Of a stretch of 64,000 nt of DNA, positions 53,496 through 62,638 are shown in pieces (the first letter of the stretch is position 1; every line of letters starts with the position of its first letter). The notes below the pieces were generated by a model. It saw only the letters and a program-made list of their open reading frames with translations, did no database searches and had not been told where the DNA came from. The position numbers were made by a program, and so were the translations under genes. Source of the DNA: Pseudoxanthomonas sp. (lineage in GTDB: Bacteria; Pseudomonadota; Gammaproteobacteria; Xanthomonadales; Xanthomonadaceae); NCBI GenBank assembly GCA_017745195.1, contig JAGHZW010000111.1, forward strand, positions 570 through 64,569, written 5' to 3'.

Positions 53496-54821
53496 ATGGA
53501 CCTGCCCGGCACGCATCGCCCGGCCATGCCGGCGCCCTGGATCGAGGCTTCCCGTCCCGCAAGGCATGGCCATGGCGACGCCGCGGCGGTGGCGGTGCTG
53601 CTGCTGGCGGTCGGCTACAACTTCCTGCTGGCGGTCTTCAACGCCCAGGTGATGGCGATCGGGCCGGCCTGGGCGTACGCGGTGGAACTGGCCATCTACG
53701 CCGCCTGTTTCCTGCTGGGCATGCGCGCGCTCGACCACGGCAAGCAGGCGCTGGTCGTGGCCGGCCTCGGCCTGGTCCTGCTCTTCAACCTGCTGCGCTT
53801 CCTGCAGACCTGGAGCCTGGACCCGAAGCTGCTGCGCGACGCGATCATCCCGTTCGCGTTCCTGGCGCTGGGCGCGCGCTACCGCGGCCGCCTGCACGTG
53901 CTGGTGATGTGGCTGGCGCTGGCGGTGGCGCTGGTGGCCGCGGTGGAGATGGCCTTCCCCGACCTGTACGGCGACCTGGTCGATCCGCGCAGCTACTTCG
54001 TCAACACCCGCGGCAACAGCGAAGGCGACTTCTGGAACGAGGGCAGCAAGCTCTATGTCAGCGCCACCCGCCCGGGTGAGCGCAACTGGCTCGGCGGCTT
54101 CGACCTGCCGCGCGCCTCGTCGATCTTCGTCGAGCCGGTGACGATGGGCAACTTCATCATCTTCTTCTGCGCCGTCGCCATCACCTGGTGGCGATCGCTG
54201 CGCCCGGCCGGGGTGGCGGTCGCGCTGCTGCTGGTGGTGTTCCTGCTCATCGCCTCCGACGGCCGCCTGGCCAGCGCGACCTGCCTGGCGATGCTGCTGC
54301 TCGCACCGCTGCTGCGGCGCACCGACCAGACCCTCGCCGGCCTGCTGTTCGTGGCCGTGCTGGCCTGCGGCTGGCTGGCGGTGTGGATCCTCGGCGTCAA
54401 CGCCTACGAGGACACCCTGCCGGGCCGGGTCTACCTCTCCGTCGCCGCGATCGATGCGATGCAGCCGGCCGAGTGGCTGGGCATGGACCTGGCCGCGCCC
54501 TACCGCTATCCGGACAGCGGCATCGCCTACTTCATCGCCGGCCAGTCGCTGGTGCTGGTGCTCGCGTTCCTGCTCGCCTACGCATTCCTGCTACGGATGC
54601 CGACCAGCAACGGGCAGCTGTTCAAGAACCTGTTCGTGTTCGCCTTCGCGCTGAGCCTGCTGGTGTCCAACGCCTACTTCTCGATCAAGACCGCGGGGCT
54701 GTGGTGGTTCGCCTGCGGGCACCTGTGGATGTTGCGCCCGCGGCCGCAGACGCATGCGCCACCGGCCTGCGCGCCGGCACATGCGCCCGCGACCCCCGGC
54801 ACGGAAACGGTACCGACATGA
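53496..54821 (+). CDS. gumE: GumE, gum polymerase (Wzy-like)
   Basis: A 441-residue integral membrane protein with about 11-12 TM segments. A periplasmic loop includes DLVDPRSYFVNTRGNSEGDFWNEGSK and TRPGERNWLGGFDLPRASS, then IFVEPVTMGNFIIFFC, features of the GumE/Wzy group. It joins lipid-linked pentasaccharide units at the periplasmic face. It starts one base after the gumD stop and precedes gumF, as in the xanthan cluster. Assignment rests on position, length and topology as much as on motifs, because Wzy proteins diverge quickly. Confidence 0.85.
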   Translation: MDLPGTHRPAMPAPWIEASRPARHGHGDAAAVAVLLLAVGYNFLLAVFNAQVMAIGPAWAYAVELAIYAACFLLGMRALDHGKQALVVAGLGLVLLFNLLRFLQTWSLDPKLLRDAIIPFAFLALGARYRGRLHVLVMWLALAVALVAAVEMAFPDLYGDLVDPRSYFVNTRGNSEGDFWNEGSKLYVSATRPGERNWLGGFDLPRASSIFVEPVTMGNFIIFFCAVAITWWRSLRPAGVAVALLLVVFLLIASDGRLASATCLAMLLLAPLLRRTDQTLAGLLFVAVLACGWLAVWILGVNAYEDTLPGRVYLSVAAIDAMQPAEWLGMDLAAPYRYPDSGIAYFIAGQSLVLVLAFLLAYAFLLRMPTSNGQLFKNLFVFAFALSLLVSNAYFSIKTAGLWWFACGHLWMLRPRPQTHAPPACAPAHAPATPGTETVPT

Positions 54822-54839
54822 AAGACACCGGAGCACGAC

Positions 54840-55916
54840 ATGGGCCATCCCGATTCCTCCCCGCCGCCATCGCCGGCGCCGACCGTGCGAGACCTGCGCA
54901 TCGACGCGGCCAAGGGCATCGCGATCCTGCTGGTGGTGATCGGCCATGCCAGGGGCGTTCCCGGCACGCTGGTGCTGCTCGCCTACAGCTTCTGCGTGCC
55001 GCTGTTCTTCTTCCTGTCCGGCTGGCTGGGGCGGCGCGGCCGCGACCGTCCGCCTGGCCAGGCCCTGGCGGCGATGTCGCGCACGCTGCTGGTGCCGTAT
55101 GCCTGTTTCTTCCTGCTCGCCTACGCGTACTGGCTGCTCACGCGCCATGTCGGGGAGAAGGCGGCGCGCTGGGGCGACCTGCCGTGGTGGGATCCGTTCA
55201 CCGGATTCCTGACCGGCATCGGCCCGGACCTGTACGTGCAGCCGGCGCTGTGGTTCCTGCCGGCACTGTTCACCACGGCCATGGCCTGGCTGCTGCTCGC
55301 CCGCCGGCTGCGGCCGGGGATGATCGCGCTGCTGTGCCTGCCGCTGGCGCTGCTTTGGATCGCGGTGTTTCCGCCGACGCGGCTGCGCTTGCCGTTCGGC
55401 CTGGACGTGCTGCCGGTCGCGCTGTTCTTCTACGCCTGCGGTGCGTTCGCATCGACCACGCTGCCGTTGCCGCGCACGATCGGCCGGGGCCTCGCCGGCG
55501 CCGCATTGCTGGCGGCGCCGTGGCTGTGGCTGGCCTGGAGCAATGGCCGCGTCGACGTCAACCAGCTGCGCTTCGGCGCGTCGGGGCTGGCCTTCATCCT
55601 CGCCGCGCTGTGCGGCACCGGCGTGGTGCTGATGGCCAGCCCGCTGGCGGCCCGCTCCGCGGCGCTGTGCTGGATCGGGCGCAACTCGCTGCTGATCCTG
55701 TGCACGCACTTCCTGGTCTTCTTCGTGCTGTCGGGCGTGGCCTCGCTGGCCGGGCTGTTCGCGCACGACGCCCGTCCAGGCCTGGCCTGGGCGCTGTCGA
55801 TCTCCGCGATCGCGGTTGCGGCCTGCGTGCCGATGCGGGCCGTGCTCGTCCGCCACGCGCCGTGGGCCCTCGGCCTGCGCACGCCGGCGCGGCCACCGGC
55901 GACGGCCGTGGCATGA
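54840..55916 (+). CDS. gumF: GumF-like membrane acyltransferase (acyltransferase 3 family)
   Basis: A 358-residue protein with about ten TM segments. VRDLRIDAAKGIAILLVVIGHARG with the catalytic-type His in VIGHA, and FCVPLFFFLSGWLGRRG, are the acyltransferase-3 signature. In xanthan clusters gumF and gumG acetylate the inner and outer mannoses. Here only one such gene is found between gumE and gumH, so it may be gumF or a single enzyme covering both roles. The family does not fix the acyl donor or position by sequence. Confidence 0.88.
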   Translation: MGHPDSSPPPSPAPTVRDLRIDAAKGIAILLVVIGHARGVPGTLVLLAYSFCVPLFFFLSGWLGRRGRDRPPGQALAAMSRTLLVPYACFFLLAYAYWLLTRHVGEKAARWGDLPWWDPFTGFLTGIGPDLYVQPALWFLPALFTTAMAWLLLARRLRPGMIALLCLPLALLWIAVFPPTRLRLPFGLDVLPVALFFYACGAFASTTLPLPRTIGRGLAGAALLAAPWLWLAWSNGRVDVNQLRFGASGLAFILAALCGTGVVLMASPLAARSAALCWIGRNSLLILCTHFLVFFVLSGVASLAGLFAHDARPGLAWALSISAIAVAACVPMRAVLVRHAPWALGLRTPARPPATAVA

Positions 55917-55965
55917 GCCGGTCGCGCGCGCGGGCAGCTGCGGCGCCGGCGCCGGGAGCGGCGGC

Positions 55966-57111
55966 ATGAAGGTCGTGCACGTGGTCCGCCAGTTCCATCC
56001 TTCGGTCGGCGGCATGGAAGAGGTCGTGCTGAACATCGCCCGCCGCCAGCTCGAGGCCAGCGACGACACGGCCGAAGTGGTCACCCTCGACCGCGTGTTC
56101 CATGAACGCGGCGCGCGCCTGCCGGCCCGCGACCGCTACCGCGGCGTACCGGTGCGCCGCCTGCCCTACCACGGCGGCACGCGCTATCCGCTGTGCCCGC
56201 AGGTACTGGGCAGCCTGGACGACGCCGATGTGGTCCACGTGCACGGCATCGACTTCTTCTACGACTACCTGGCGCTCACCGCACCGCTGCACCGCAAGCC
56301 GCTCATCGCCTCCACCCATGGCGGCTTCTTCCACACCGCGTACGCCTCGGCACTCAAGCGCCTCTGGTTCCAGACCATCACCCGCGCCTCGGCGCACGCG
56401 TACCGGCGCATCGTCGCCACCAGCCGCAACGATGGCGAACTGTTCGCGCCGGTGGCCGGCGCACGGCTGCGGGTGATCGAGAACGGCGTGGACGTCGGCA
56501 AGTTCGCCGGGATGGGCGCGCACGAGCCGGGCAGGACCCTGGTCAGCTTCGGCCGCTGGTCGACCAACAAGGGCATTCCGGAAACCCTGGACCTGCTCCG
56601 CCAGCTGGTCATGCGCGATCCCGGCTGGCACCTGATCCTGGCCGGCCGCGAATACGACCTGAAGGGCGCGGACATCGAACAGCACGTCCGCGTGCGCGGC
56701 CTGCAGGCACACGTGGAACTGGCGCCGGCGCCTTCGCAGCAGGAGCTGGGCCGGCTGCTCGGACGCGCGCAGTATTTCGTCTCGCTGTCGCGCCATGAAG
56801 GCTTCGGCCTGGCCGCGATCGAGGCGATGAGCGCGGGACTGGTGCCGGTACTCGGCGACATCCCGCCTTATGCACGGCTCATCGACGAAGCGCGGATCGG
56901 CGCGCTGGTCGACGCGCAGGATCCGCAGGCTGGCGCCGACGCGGTGGGCCGGCTGGCCGGCGTCGATGCGCAGGTCTTCGCCGCGCGCAGGCAGGCGGCC
57001 ATGGCCCATGCCGCGCGTTACGACTGGAATGCGGTGGTGCAGCACTACCGCGACGAGTACCGCCAGGCCGCCGGCCAGGACACCGCGCACGCGGCCCGGA
57101 GCACGCCATGA
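55966..57111 (+). CDS. gumH: GumH, GDP-mannose alpha-1,3-mannosyltransferase (GT4)
   Basis: A 381-residue GT-B fold enzyme that adds mannose to the cellobiosyl-lipid in gum synthesis. The N-terminus MKVVHVVRQFHPSVGGMEEVV, the TRASAHAYRRIVATSRND block and IENGVDVGKFA fit GT4. The catalytic EX7E motif is RHEGFGLAAIEAMSAG. Length matches xanthan GumH (about 380). The ATG at 55966 has GGGAG 9 bases upstream. It overlaps gumI by 4 bases. Confidence 0.94.
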   Translation: MKVVHVVRQFHPSVGGMEEVVLNIARRQLEASDDTAEVVTLDRVFHERGARLPARDRYRGVPVRRLPYHGGTRYPLCPQVLGSLDDADVVHVHGIDFFYDYLALTAPLHRKPLIASTHGGFFHTAYASALKRLWFQTITRASAHAYRRIVATSRNDGELFAPVAGARLRVIENGVDVGKFAGMGAHEPGRTLVSFGRWSTNKGIPETLDLLRQLVMRDPGWHLILAGREYDLKGADIEQHVRVRGLQAHVELAPAPSQQELGRLLGRAQYFVSLSRHEGFGLAAIEAMSAGLVPVLGDIPPYARLIDEARIGALVDAQDPQAGADAVGRLAGVDAQVFAARRQAAMAHAARYDWNAVVQHYRDEYRQAAGQDTAHAARSTP

Positions 57112-58220
57112 GCGCGCACGCGTCGCATCCCGGCGCAGCGCCGGCGGCGCACCGGCTCACCGTGCTGCAGTCGGTCGGCGAACCCGACGACACCACCAAT
57201 CCGTACATCGTGCAGCTGCTCGATGCGATGCCGGAAGACGACGTGGCGATCCGCCACTTCAGCATGCGCGCAGCGCTGTTCTCGTCCTACGACCTGTTCC
57301 ACGTGCACTGGCCCGAACAGCTCGCGCGGCACCGCATCGCCGTGGCGGCGCGGCTCAAGCAGGCCTGCTTCGCCCTGCTGCTGGCCCGCCTGTGGCTGGC
57401 GCGCGTGCCGGTGGTGCGCACCCTGCACAACGTCCAGCCACACGAGCAGGGCGATGCGATCGAGCGCCTGCTGCTGCGCGGACTGGACCGGCTGACCACG
57501 CGCAGGATCCAGATAAACGCGGCGGGCAACGACGCGGGCAACGAGCCCTTCAACAAGGCCGGCCATGCGGCTGGCAAGGAGCCGGGCAGCGCCGCCGGCC
57601 ATGCCGCGACGTCCACCGACACGATCCTGCACGGCCACTATCGCGACTGGTTCGCCCACTGCCTGGTACCGCCGCACGTGCGCGGACGCCTGCTCTGCTT
57701 CGGCCTGATCCGGCCCTACAAGGGCGTCGAGGCGCTGCTGGCCGCCTTCGCCGGGCTGGACGATCCGGCCGCCACGCTGCGCATCGTCGGCAACCCGGCC
57801 AACGCGGCGATGCGCGACACCGTGGAGGCGGCCTGTGCCGCCGACCCGCGTGCCAGCGCGCGCCTGGAGTACGTCAGCGACGCAGTGCTGGCGCGCGAGA
57901 TCGGCCAGGCCCAGTGCGTCGTGCTGCCCTACCGCAACATGCTCAACTCCGGTGCGCTGCTGCTGGCGCTGTCGCTGGCGCGGCCAGTGCTGGTGCCGCG
58001 CAGCGAGGCCAACATCGCGCTCGTCGCCGAAGTCGGCGCCGACTGGGTGCGCCTGTACGACGGCGAGCTGGATGCGGCGACCCTCGCGGCCGCGCTGGAA
58101 CCGCGCGAGCTGCCCCGGCCCGGACGCAGCCCGGACCTGTCGCGGCGCGACTGGCCGGTGCTGGGGCGACAGCACCACGCCACCTACCTGGCCGCACTGG
58201 CCGCGCGGAGCCGGCACTGA
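57108..58220 (+). CDS. gumI: GumI, beta-mannosyltransferase (GT94-like), with extra internal segment
   Basis: A 370-residue transferase that adds the terminal mannose of the gum side chain. Conserved blocks are DDTTNPYIVQLLDAMP, DLFHVHWPEQLARH, VVRTLHNVQPHEQG, ILHGHYRDWFAHC, LIRPYKGVEALLAAF and SLARPVLVPRSEANIALV. Between IQINA and DTILHGHYRDWF there is an added low-complexity stretch of about 30 residues (AGNDAGNEPFNKAGHAAGKE and on), which as I recall is not in xanthan GumI. It overlaps gumH by 4 bases and gumJ as TGATG. Confidence 0.9.
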   Translation: MSAHASHPGAAPAAHRLTVLQSVGEPDDTTNPYIVQLLDAMPEDDVAIRHFSMRAALFSSYDLFHVHWPEQLARHRIAVAARLKQACFALLLARLWLARVPVVRTLHNVQPHEQGDAIERLLLRGLDRLTTRRIQINAAGNDAGNEPFNKAGHAAGKEPGSAAGHAATSTDTILHGHYRDWFAHCLVPPHVRGRLLCFGLIRPYKGVEALLAAFAGLDDPAATLRIVGNPANAAMRDTVEAACAADPRASARLEYVSDAVLAREIGQAQCVVLPYRNMLNSGALLLALSLARPVLVPRSEANIALVAEVGADWVRLYDGELDAATLAAALEPRELPRPGRSPDLSRRDWPVLGRQHHATYLAALAARSRH

Positions 58221-59719
58221 TGGCCGGCGAACCGGCCAGCGCGGCCACGCCATCGCTGGGCCGCCTCGCCGCCGGCGGCGCGCTGCTGACGATGGGCGGC
58301 CAGCTGGTCAAGACCGCGGTCCAGTTCGGCGGCATCGTCCTGCTCGCGCGCCTGCTGACACCGCGCGACTACGGCCTGTTCGCGATGGTGCTGGCGATCA
58401 TCGGCGTCGGCGAAGTGGTGCGCGATTTCGGCCTCTCGTCCGCCGCGATCCAGGCCCGCCAGCTCACCGCCGGGCAGCGCGACAACCTGTTCTGGATCAA
58501 CACGGGCATCGGCCTATCGCTGGCCACGTGCATGTTCGCCGCGGCCGGCGCCATCGCCGGCTTCTACCACGAGCCACTGCTGGTGCCGGTGGCGCAGGCC
58601 GCCTCGGTGACCCTGCTGCTCAACGGCCTGGCCACGCAGTTCCGTGCCGACCTCGGCCGCGGCATGCGCTTCCGCTCGCTGGCGCTGGCCGACGTCGGTG
58701 GGCAGGCCGCCGGACTGGGCACGGCCATCGCCGCGGCGCTGGCGGGCTGGGGCTACTGGGCCCTGGTCCTGCAGGCGCTGGCCCAGGCCGCGACCCTGCT
58801 GGCGCTGCTGGTGCTGGCGTCGCGCTGGCGTCCGGGCCTGCCGCGACGCGACGCGGACATGCGTCCGCTGCTGCGCTTCGGCGGCAACCTGATGGCCTCG
58901 CAGCTGCTGACCTACTTCAGCAACAACCTCGGCCAGATCCTGGTCGGCAGCCGGCTGGGACCGGTCGCGCTGGGCCACTACAACCGCGCCTTCGCCCTGC
59001 TGATGGTGCCGCTGACCCAGCTCAACGCGCCGGCGACCACGGTCGCCCTGCCGGTGCTGTCGCGGCTGCAGGACGACCCGGCACGCTACTCGGCCTTCCT
59101 GCTGCGCGGCCAGGCCACGCTGATGCACCTGCTGATGGCCGGCCTCGCCTTCGGCTGCGCGCTGGCCGATCCGCTGATCGACCTGGTCCTGGGCAAGGCC
59201 TGGGCACCGGCCGCGCCGCTGTTCCGGATCCTGCTGGTCGGCGGCCTGTTACAGGCGGCGGGCTATGCCGCGTACTGGGTGTTCCTGTCCAGGGACCTGA
59301 CCGGCCCGCAGCTGCGCTATTCGATCGTCAGCCGGGTGCTGGTGATCGCGTGCATCGGCATCGGTGCGCAGTGGGGCGTGACCGGCGTCGCCACCGGCTA
59401 CAGCACCGGCATGGCGATCTCGTGGCCGCTGGTGCTGTGGTGGCTCGCCCGCTGCTGTCCCGGCGCACCGACCGGCGGCATGTTGCGCGGCGGCGCGCGC
59501 GCGATGGCCGGCTACGGCCTCTGCGGACTCGCCGCGCACGTGGCCAGCCTGCCGCTGGCCGGGCTGCCGGCGCCCTGGGTACTGCTGGCCGGCGCGACCG
59601 CGATGGCCGCCACCTTCTCCCTGCTCTGCCTGCTCTGGCCCGCGTTCCGCCGCGACGTGGCCGGAATCCTGCACACCCGCACGCTCCTGCGCAGCGCGCG
59701 AAGCGACGTTTCGCCATGA
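58220..59719 (+). CDS. gumJ: GumJ, lipid-linked repeat-unit flippase (Wzx)
   Basis: A 499-residue membrane protein with about 14 TM segments. [56 protein letters not shown] and [20 protein letters not shown] are typical Wzx/MOP-superfamily blocks, and the length matches xanthan GumJ (about 500). It moves the undecaprenyl-linked pentasaccharide to the periplasmic face before polymerisation. The start at 58220 overlaps the gumI stop. gumK follows after 16 bases. Confidence 0.93.
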   Translation: MAGEPASAATPSLGRLAAGGALLTMGGQLVKTAVQFGGIVLLARLLTPRDYGLFAMVLAIIGVGEVVRDFGLSSAAIQARQLTAGQRDNLFWINTGIGLSLATCMFAAAGAIAGFYHEPLLVPVAQAASVTLLLNGLATQFRADLGRGMRFRSLALADVGGQAAGLGTAIAAALAGWGYWALVLQALAQAATLLALLVLASRWRPGLPRRDADMRPLLRFGGNLMASQLLTYFSNNLGQILVGSRLGPVALGHYNRAFALLMVPLTQLNAPATTVALPVLSRLQDDPARYSAFLLRGQATLMHLLMAGLAFGCALADPLIDLVLGKAWAPAAPLFRILLVGGLLQAAGYAAYWVFLSRDLTGPQLRYSIVSRVLVIACIGIGAQWGVTGVATGYSTGMAISWPLVLWWLARCCPGAPTGGMLRGGARAMAGYGLCGLAAHVASLPLAGLPAPWVLLAGATAMAATFSLLCLLWPAFRRDVAGILHTRTLLRSARSDVSP

Positions 59720-59735
59720 CCACGAGGTTTCCCCC

Positions 59736-60953
59736 ATGCCAGTGATCGATGCACCGACCCGTTCCCGCACCGCCACCGGGGCGACACCGCCGCCGCGCGC
59801 GGCCGGCACCCGTTTCCTGATCCTGTCCGCCCACGACTACCGCACCTCGCGCCGGGCCAACATCCATTTCATCGCCGACGAACTTTCGCGGCGTGGCCCG
59901 ACGCGCTTCTTCTCCCTGCGCTACAGCGCGCTGTCGCGCTGGAAGCGCGATATCCGCCTGCCGCTGGACGATCGCGCCAACCGGGTGGAACGCCACGGCC
60001 AGGTCGAATGCTTCCTGTGGAAGGCGCCCGTCCATCCGTTCAACACGCGCCGGCGCTGGCTGCGGCCGCTGGAGTCGCTGATGTTCGACTGGTATGCGCG
60101 GCATCCGCCGGCGCAGCTGGTGGCGTGGCTGCGCGAGGCCGACACGGTGGTCTTCGAGAGCGGCACGGCGGTGGTCTTCGCCGCGCTGGCACGCCGGCTC
60201 AATCCAACGGCCCGGCTGATCTACCGGGCGTCCGACAGCCTGGACGCGATCGACAGCGCGCAGTACGTGCGCGAAGCGTTCGCGCAGGCCGCCGCGGATT
60301 TCGACGCGATCGCGCTGGTCTCGCCGGCGATGGCCGCCGAGGTCGCCAGCCGCGACAACGTCTACCACGTCGGCCACGGCCTCGACCCGGGCCTGGAAGC
60401 ACTCGGCGACCCGTCGCCGTACGCGTCCGGGCGGCACGCGGTCGCGGTCGGCTCGATGCTGTTCGATCCGGAGACGATCGCCATCGCCAGCCAGGCCTTC
60501 CCCGACATCACCTTCCACGTGATCGGCTCGGGCCGCGGGCGGATGCCGGGCTACGGCGACAACGTCGTGGTCCACGACGAGATGCCGCATGCGCAGACGC
60601 TGCGCTACATCAAGCATGCCGACGTCGGCATCGCCCCGTATGCCGCGGCCAACCTGCCGGCCTACCTGGCCGACAGTTCGCTGAAGCTGCTGCAGTACGA
60701 CTTCTTCGCGCTGCCGGCGATCTGCCCGCACGCCGTCGTCGGCGGCTATGGCTCGCGCTTCGGCTACACGCCCGGTTCCACCGAGTCGGTGGTCGCCGCC
60801 TTCCTGAGAGCGCTGCATGCACCACGGGTGCGCTCGCGGACCGCGCTGGACTGGCCACGCACCGTGGACCGGCTGCTGCAGCCCGAACGCTATCCCGAGC
60901 TGCGGCTCGGAGCGGTGCGGAGCGATGACAGGCGTGCGCATGCTGTTGCCTGA
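59736..60953 (+). CDS. gumK: GumK, glucuronosyltransferase (GT70)
   Basis: A 405-residue membrane-associated GT-B enzyme that adds glucuronic acid to the mannosyl-cellobiosyl lipid. Strong blocks are [46 protein letters not shown] (holding the acidic residue known to be needed in GumK), [44 protein letters not shown] and [19 protein letters not shown]. The N-terminus is longer than the xanthan enzyme by about 20 low-complexity residues. It overlaps gumL by 29 bases. Confidence 0.95.
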   Translation: MPVIDAPTRSRTATGATPPPRAAGTRFLILSAHDYRTSRRANIHFIADELSRRGPTRFFSLRYSALSRWKRDIRLPLDDRANRVERHGQVECFLWKAPVHPFNTRRRWLRPLESLMFDWYARHPPAQLVAWLREADTVVFESGTAVVFAALARRLNPTARLIYRASDSLDAIDSAQYVREAFAQAAADFDAIALVSPAMAAEVASRDNVYHVGHGLDPGLEALGDPSPYASGRHAVAVGSMLFDPETIAIASQAFPDITFHVIGSGRGRMPGYGDNVVVHDEMPHAQTLRYIKHADVGIAPYAAANLPAYLADSSLKLLQYDFFALPAICPHAVVGGYGSRFGYTPGSTESVVAAFLRALHAPRVRSRTALDWPRTVDRLLQPERYPELRLGAVRSDDRRAHAVA

Positions 60954-61728
60954 GGCGTGGCACCGGCGCCGGCAGCGTCGCGCCCTGTACTGGTGGCAGC
61001 CAGGCGACGGCCGGATCAACGTCGGCGACCACCTGTCCAAGGTGATGGTCGAGGTGATGCTGGCGTTGCGCGACCTGGAACTGACCGGCAAGCGCGACCT
61101 CGGCCGGCGCCTGTTCGCGATCGGTTCGGTACTGCACAACGCCCGCGACGGCGAGACGGTGTGGGGCAGCGGGATCAACGCCAAGATCCCCGAACAGATG
61201 CACCGCTTCCGCAGCCTGGACGTGCGCGCCGTGCGTGGCCCGCTGACCCGGCAATGGCTGATGGAACGCGGCCTGTGCGTGCCCGAAGTGTACGGCGACC
61301 CGGCCGTGCTGATGCCCGCCTTCTATCCGCGCGAACTGGTCGGCGCGTCGCCTGCGAGCGACTTCCTGGTCATCCCCCACTTCAACGAACCGGTCGAGCG
61401 CTACGCCGCCTGGCGCGACCGCCTGCTGCTGCCGAGCGTGCGGCCGCTGGCGTTCGTGCGCGCCCTGCTCGGCGCGCGCAGGGTCGTATCCAGCTCGCTG
61501 CATGGCGTGATCCTGGCCGAGGCCTACGGCATCCCGGCCGTCTACCTGGACAGCGGCAACGGCGAGAGCCGGTTCAAGTACGACGACTACTACGCCGGCA
61601 CCGGGCGGACCCGCTGGCACTCCGGAACCAGCGTCGAGGAGTGCCTGGACCTGGGTGGCAACGGGCCTTTCGACCTGGCCGCCCTGCAGCGCGGGCTGCT
61701 CGCCACCTTTCCCTACGACCTGTGGTGA
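60925..61728 (+). CDS. gumL: GumL, pyruvyltransferase (ketal pyruvate on terminal mannose)
   Basis: A 267-residue enzyme of the polysaccharide pyruvyl transferase family (PS_pyruv_trans) that uses [81 protein letters not shown] and [21 protein letters not shown] are all family blocks. The length fits xanthan GumL (about 264). The ATG at 60925 lies inside gumK (29-base overlap); an ATG at 60940 with better ribosome spacing is an alternative. Confidence 0.93.
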   Translation: MTGVRMLLPEAWHRRRQRRALYWWQPGDGRINVGDHLSKVMVEVMLALRDLELTGKRDLGRRLFAIGSVLHNARDGETVWGSGINAKIPEQMHRFRSLDVRAVRGPLTRQWLMERGLCVPEVYGDPAVLMPAFYPRELVGASPASDFLVIPHFNEPVERYAAWRDRLLLPSVRPLAFVRALLGARRVVSSSLHGVILAEAYGIPAVYLDSGNGESRFKYDDYYAGTGRTRWHSGTSVEECLDLGGNGPFDLAALQRGLLATFPYDLW

Positions 61729-61771
61729 GGCCGGCGCGGCCAGGCCACCACGCATCCACGAGGAGGACGCC

Positions 61772-62551
61772 ATGAGCGCCACGGGCATCGAACCTTCGCA
61801 CGCGCTGCCGGCGCCGGCGGCGACACCGTCGCTCTGGCTGGGCGGCTACCGCATGCACCTGTCCGGCCGCGAAGCGTTGTGCGCCGAACTGCTGGAAGCG
61901 CTGGACACCGGCCACAAGCGTCAGGTGTTCTTCGCCAACACCAACTTCGTTGTCCAGTGCCAGCCGTTGCGTGCGCGCATGCGGGCGCCGTCGGTGCGCG
62001 TGGTCAACGACGGCATCGGCATGGACCTGGCCGCCTGGCTGGTGCACGGTCGGCGCTTCGCCGAGAACCTCAACGGCACCGACTTCATTCCCTGGCTGGC
62101 GACCCGCAGCCAGCGTCCGCTGCGCTTCTTCCTGCTCGGCGCCAGGCCGGGGGTGGCCCTTGAGGCAGGCCGGTACCTGGAGCACGAACTCGGCCAGCAG
62201 GTGGTCGGCACCTGCGACGGTTACGGCGGCTATGCCGGCGCCGGCGACGGCCTGGTGGATGCGATCAACGCTTCAAACGCCGACGTGGTGCTGGTGGCGT
62301 TCGGCAACCCGGCGCAGGAAGCCTGGATCCTGGACAACTGCGATGCCTGCGGCGCACCGCTGATGTTCGGCATCGGCGCCCTGCTGGATTTCCTGTCCGG
62401 CAATGCGAGACGCGCCCCGCCCTGGGTGCGCACGCTGCACCTGGAGTGGCTGTTCCGGCTCGCCCACGAACCGCGGCGCCTGCTCAGGCGCTACACCCTG
62501 GACCTGGCCCGCTTCTTCAGGATCTGCGTGCAGGCCGGCCGGCGTCCCTGA
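61772..62551 (+). CDS. gumM: GumM, beta-1,4-glucosyltransferase (GT26, WecG/TagA family)
   Basis: A 259-residue enzyme that adds the second backbone glucose to glucosyl-lipid. The motifs VFFANTNFVVQCQP, VRVVNDGIGMDLAAWL, ENLNGTDFIPWLA, FFLLGARPGVALEA, ADVVLVAFGNPAQEAWIL and MFGIGALLDFLSGNARRAPPWVRTLHLEWLFRLAHEP are hallmark GT26. The start at 61772 has a strong GAGGAGG 6 bases upstream. It is the last recognised gum gene; gumN does not follow. Confidence 0.95.
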   Translation: MSATGIEPSHALPAPAATPSLWLGGYRMHLSGREALCAELLEALDTGHKRQVFFANTNFVVQCQPLRARMRAPSVRVVNDGIGMDLAAWLVHGRRFAENLNGTDFIPWLATRSQRPLRFFLLGARPGVALEAGRYLEHELGQQVVGTCDGYGGYAGAGDGLVDAINASNADVVLVAFGNPAQEAWILDNCDACGAPLMFGIGALLDFLSGNARRAPPWVRTLHLEWLFRLAHEPRRLLRRYTLDLARFFRICVQAGRRP

Positions 62552-62607
62552 GCGCCGCCGCCGGATCGGCGCGCGTGCACGGCGTGGGGTTTTGCGGGCC
62601 GGGCGCC

Positions 62608-62613
62608 TATAAT
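62608..62613 (+). promoter_or_regulatory. Candidate -10 box for ispB
   Basis: A perfect TATAAT, 25 bases upstream of the ispB ATG. No clear -35 is seen at 16-18 bp, but the match and position support an independent promoter after gumM. Confidence 0.5.
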
Positions 62614-62638
62614 TCCGCCACTCCCCCAGGTGGCACGC

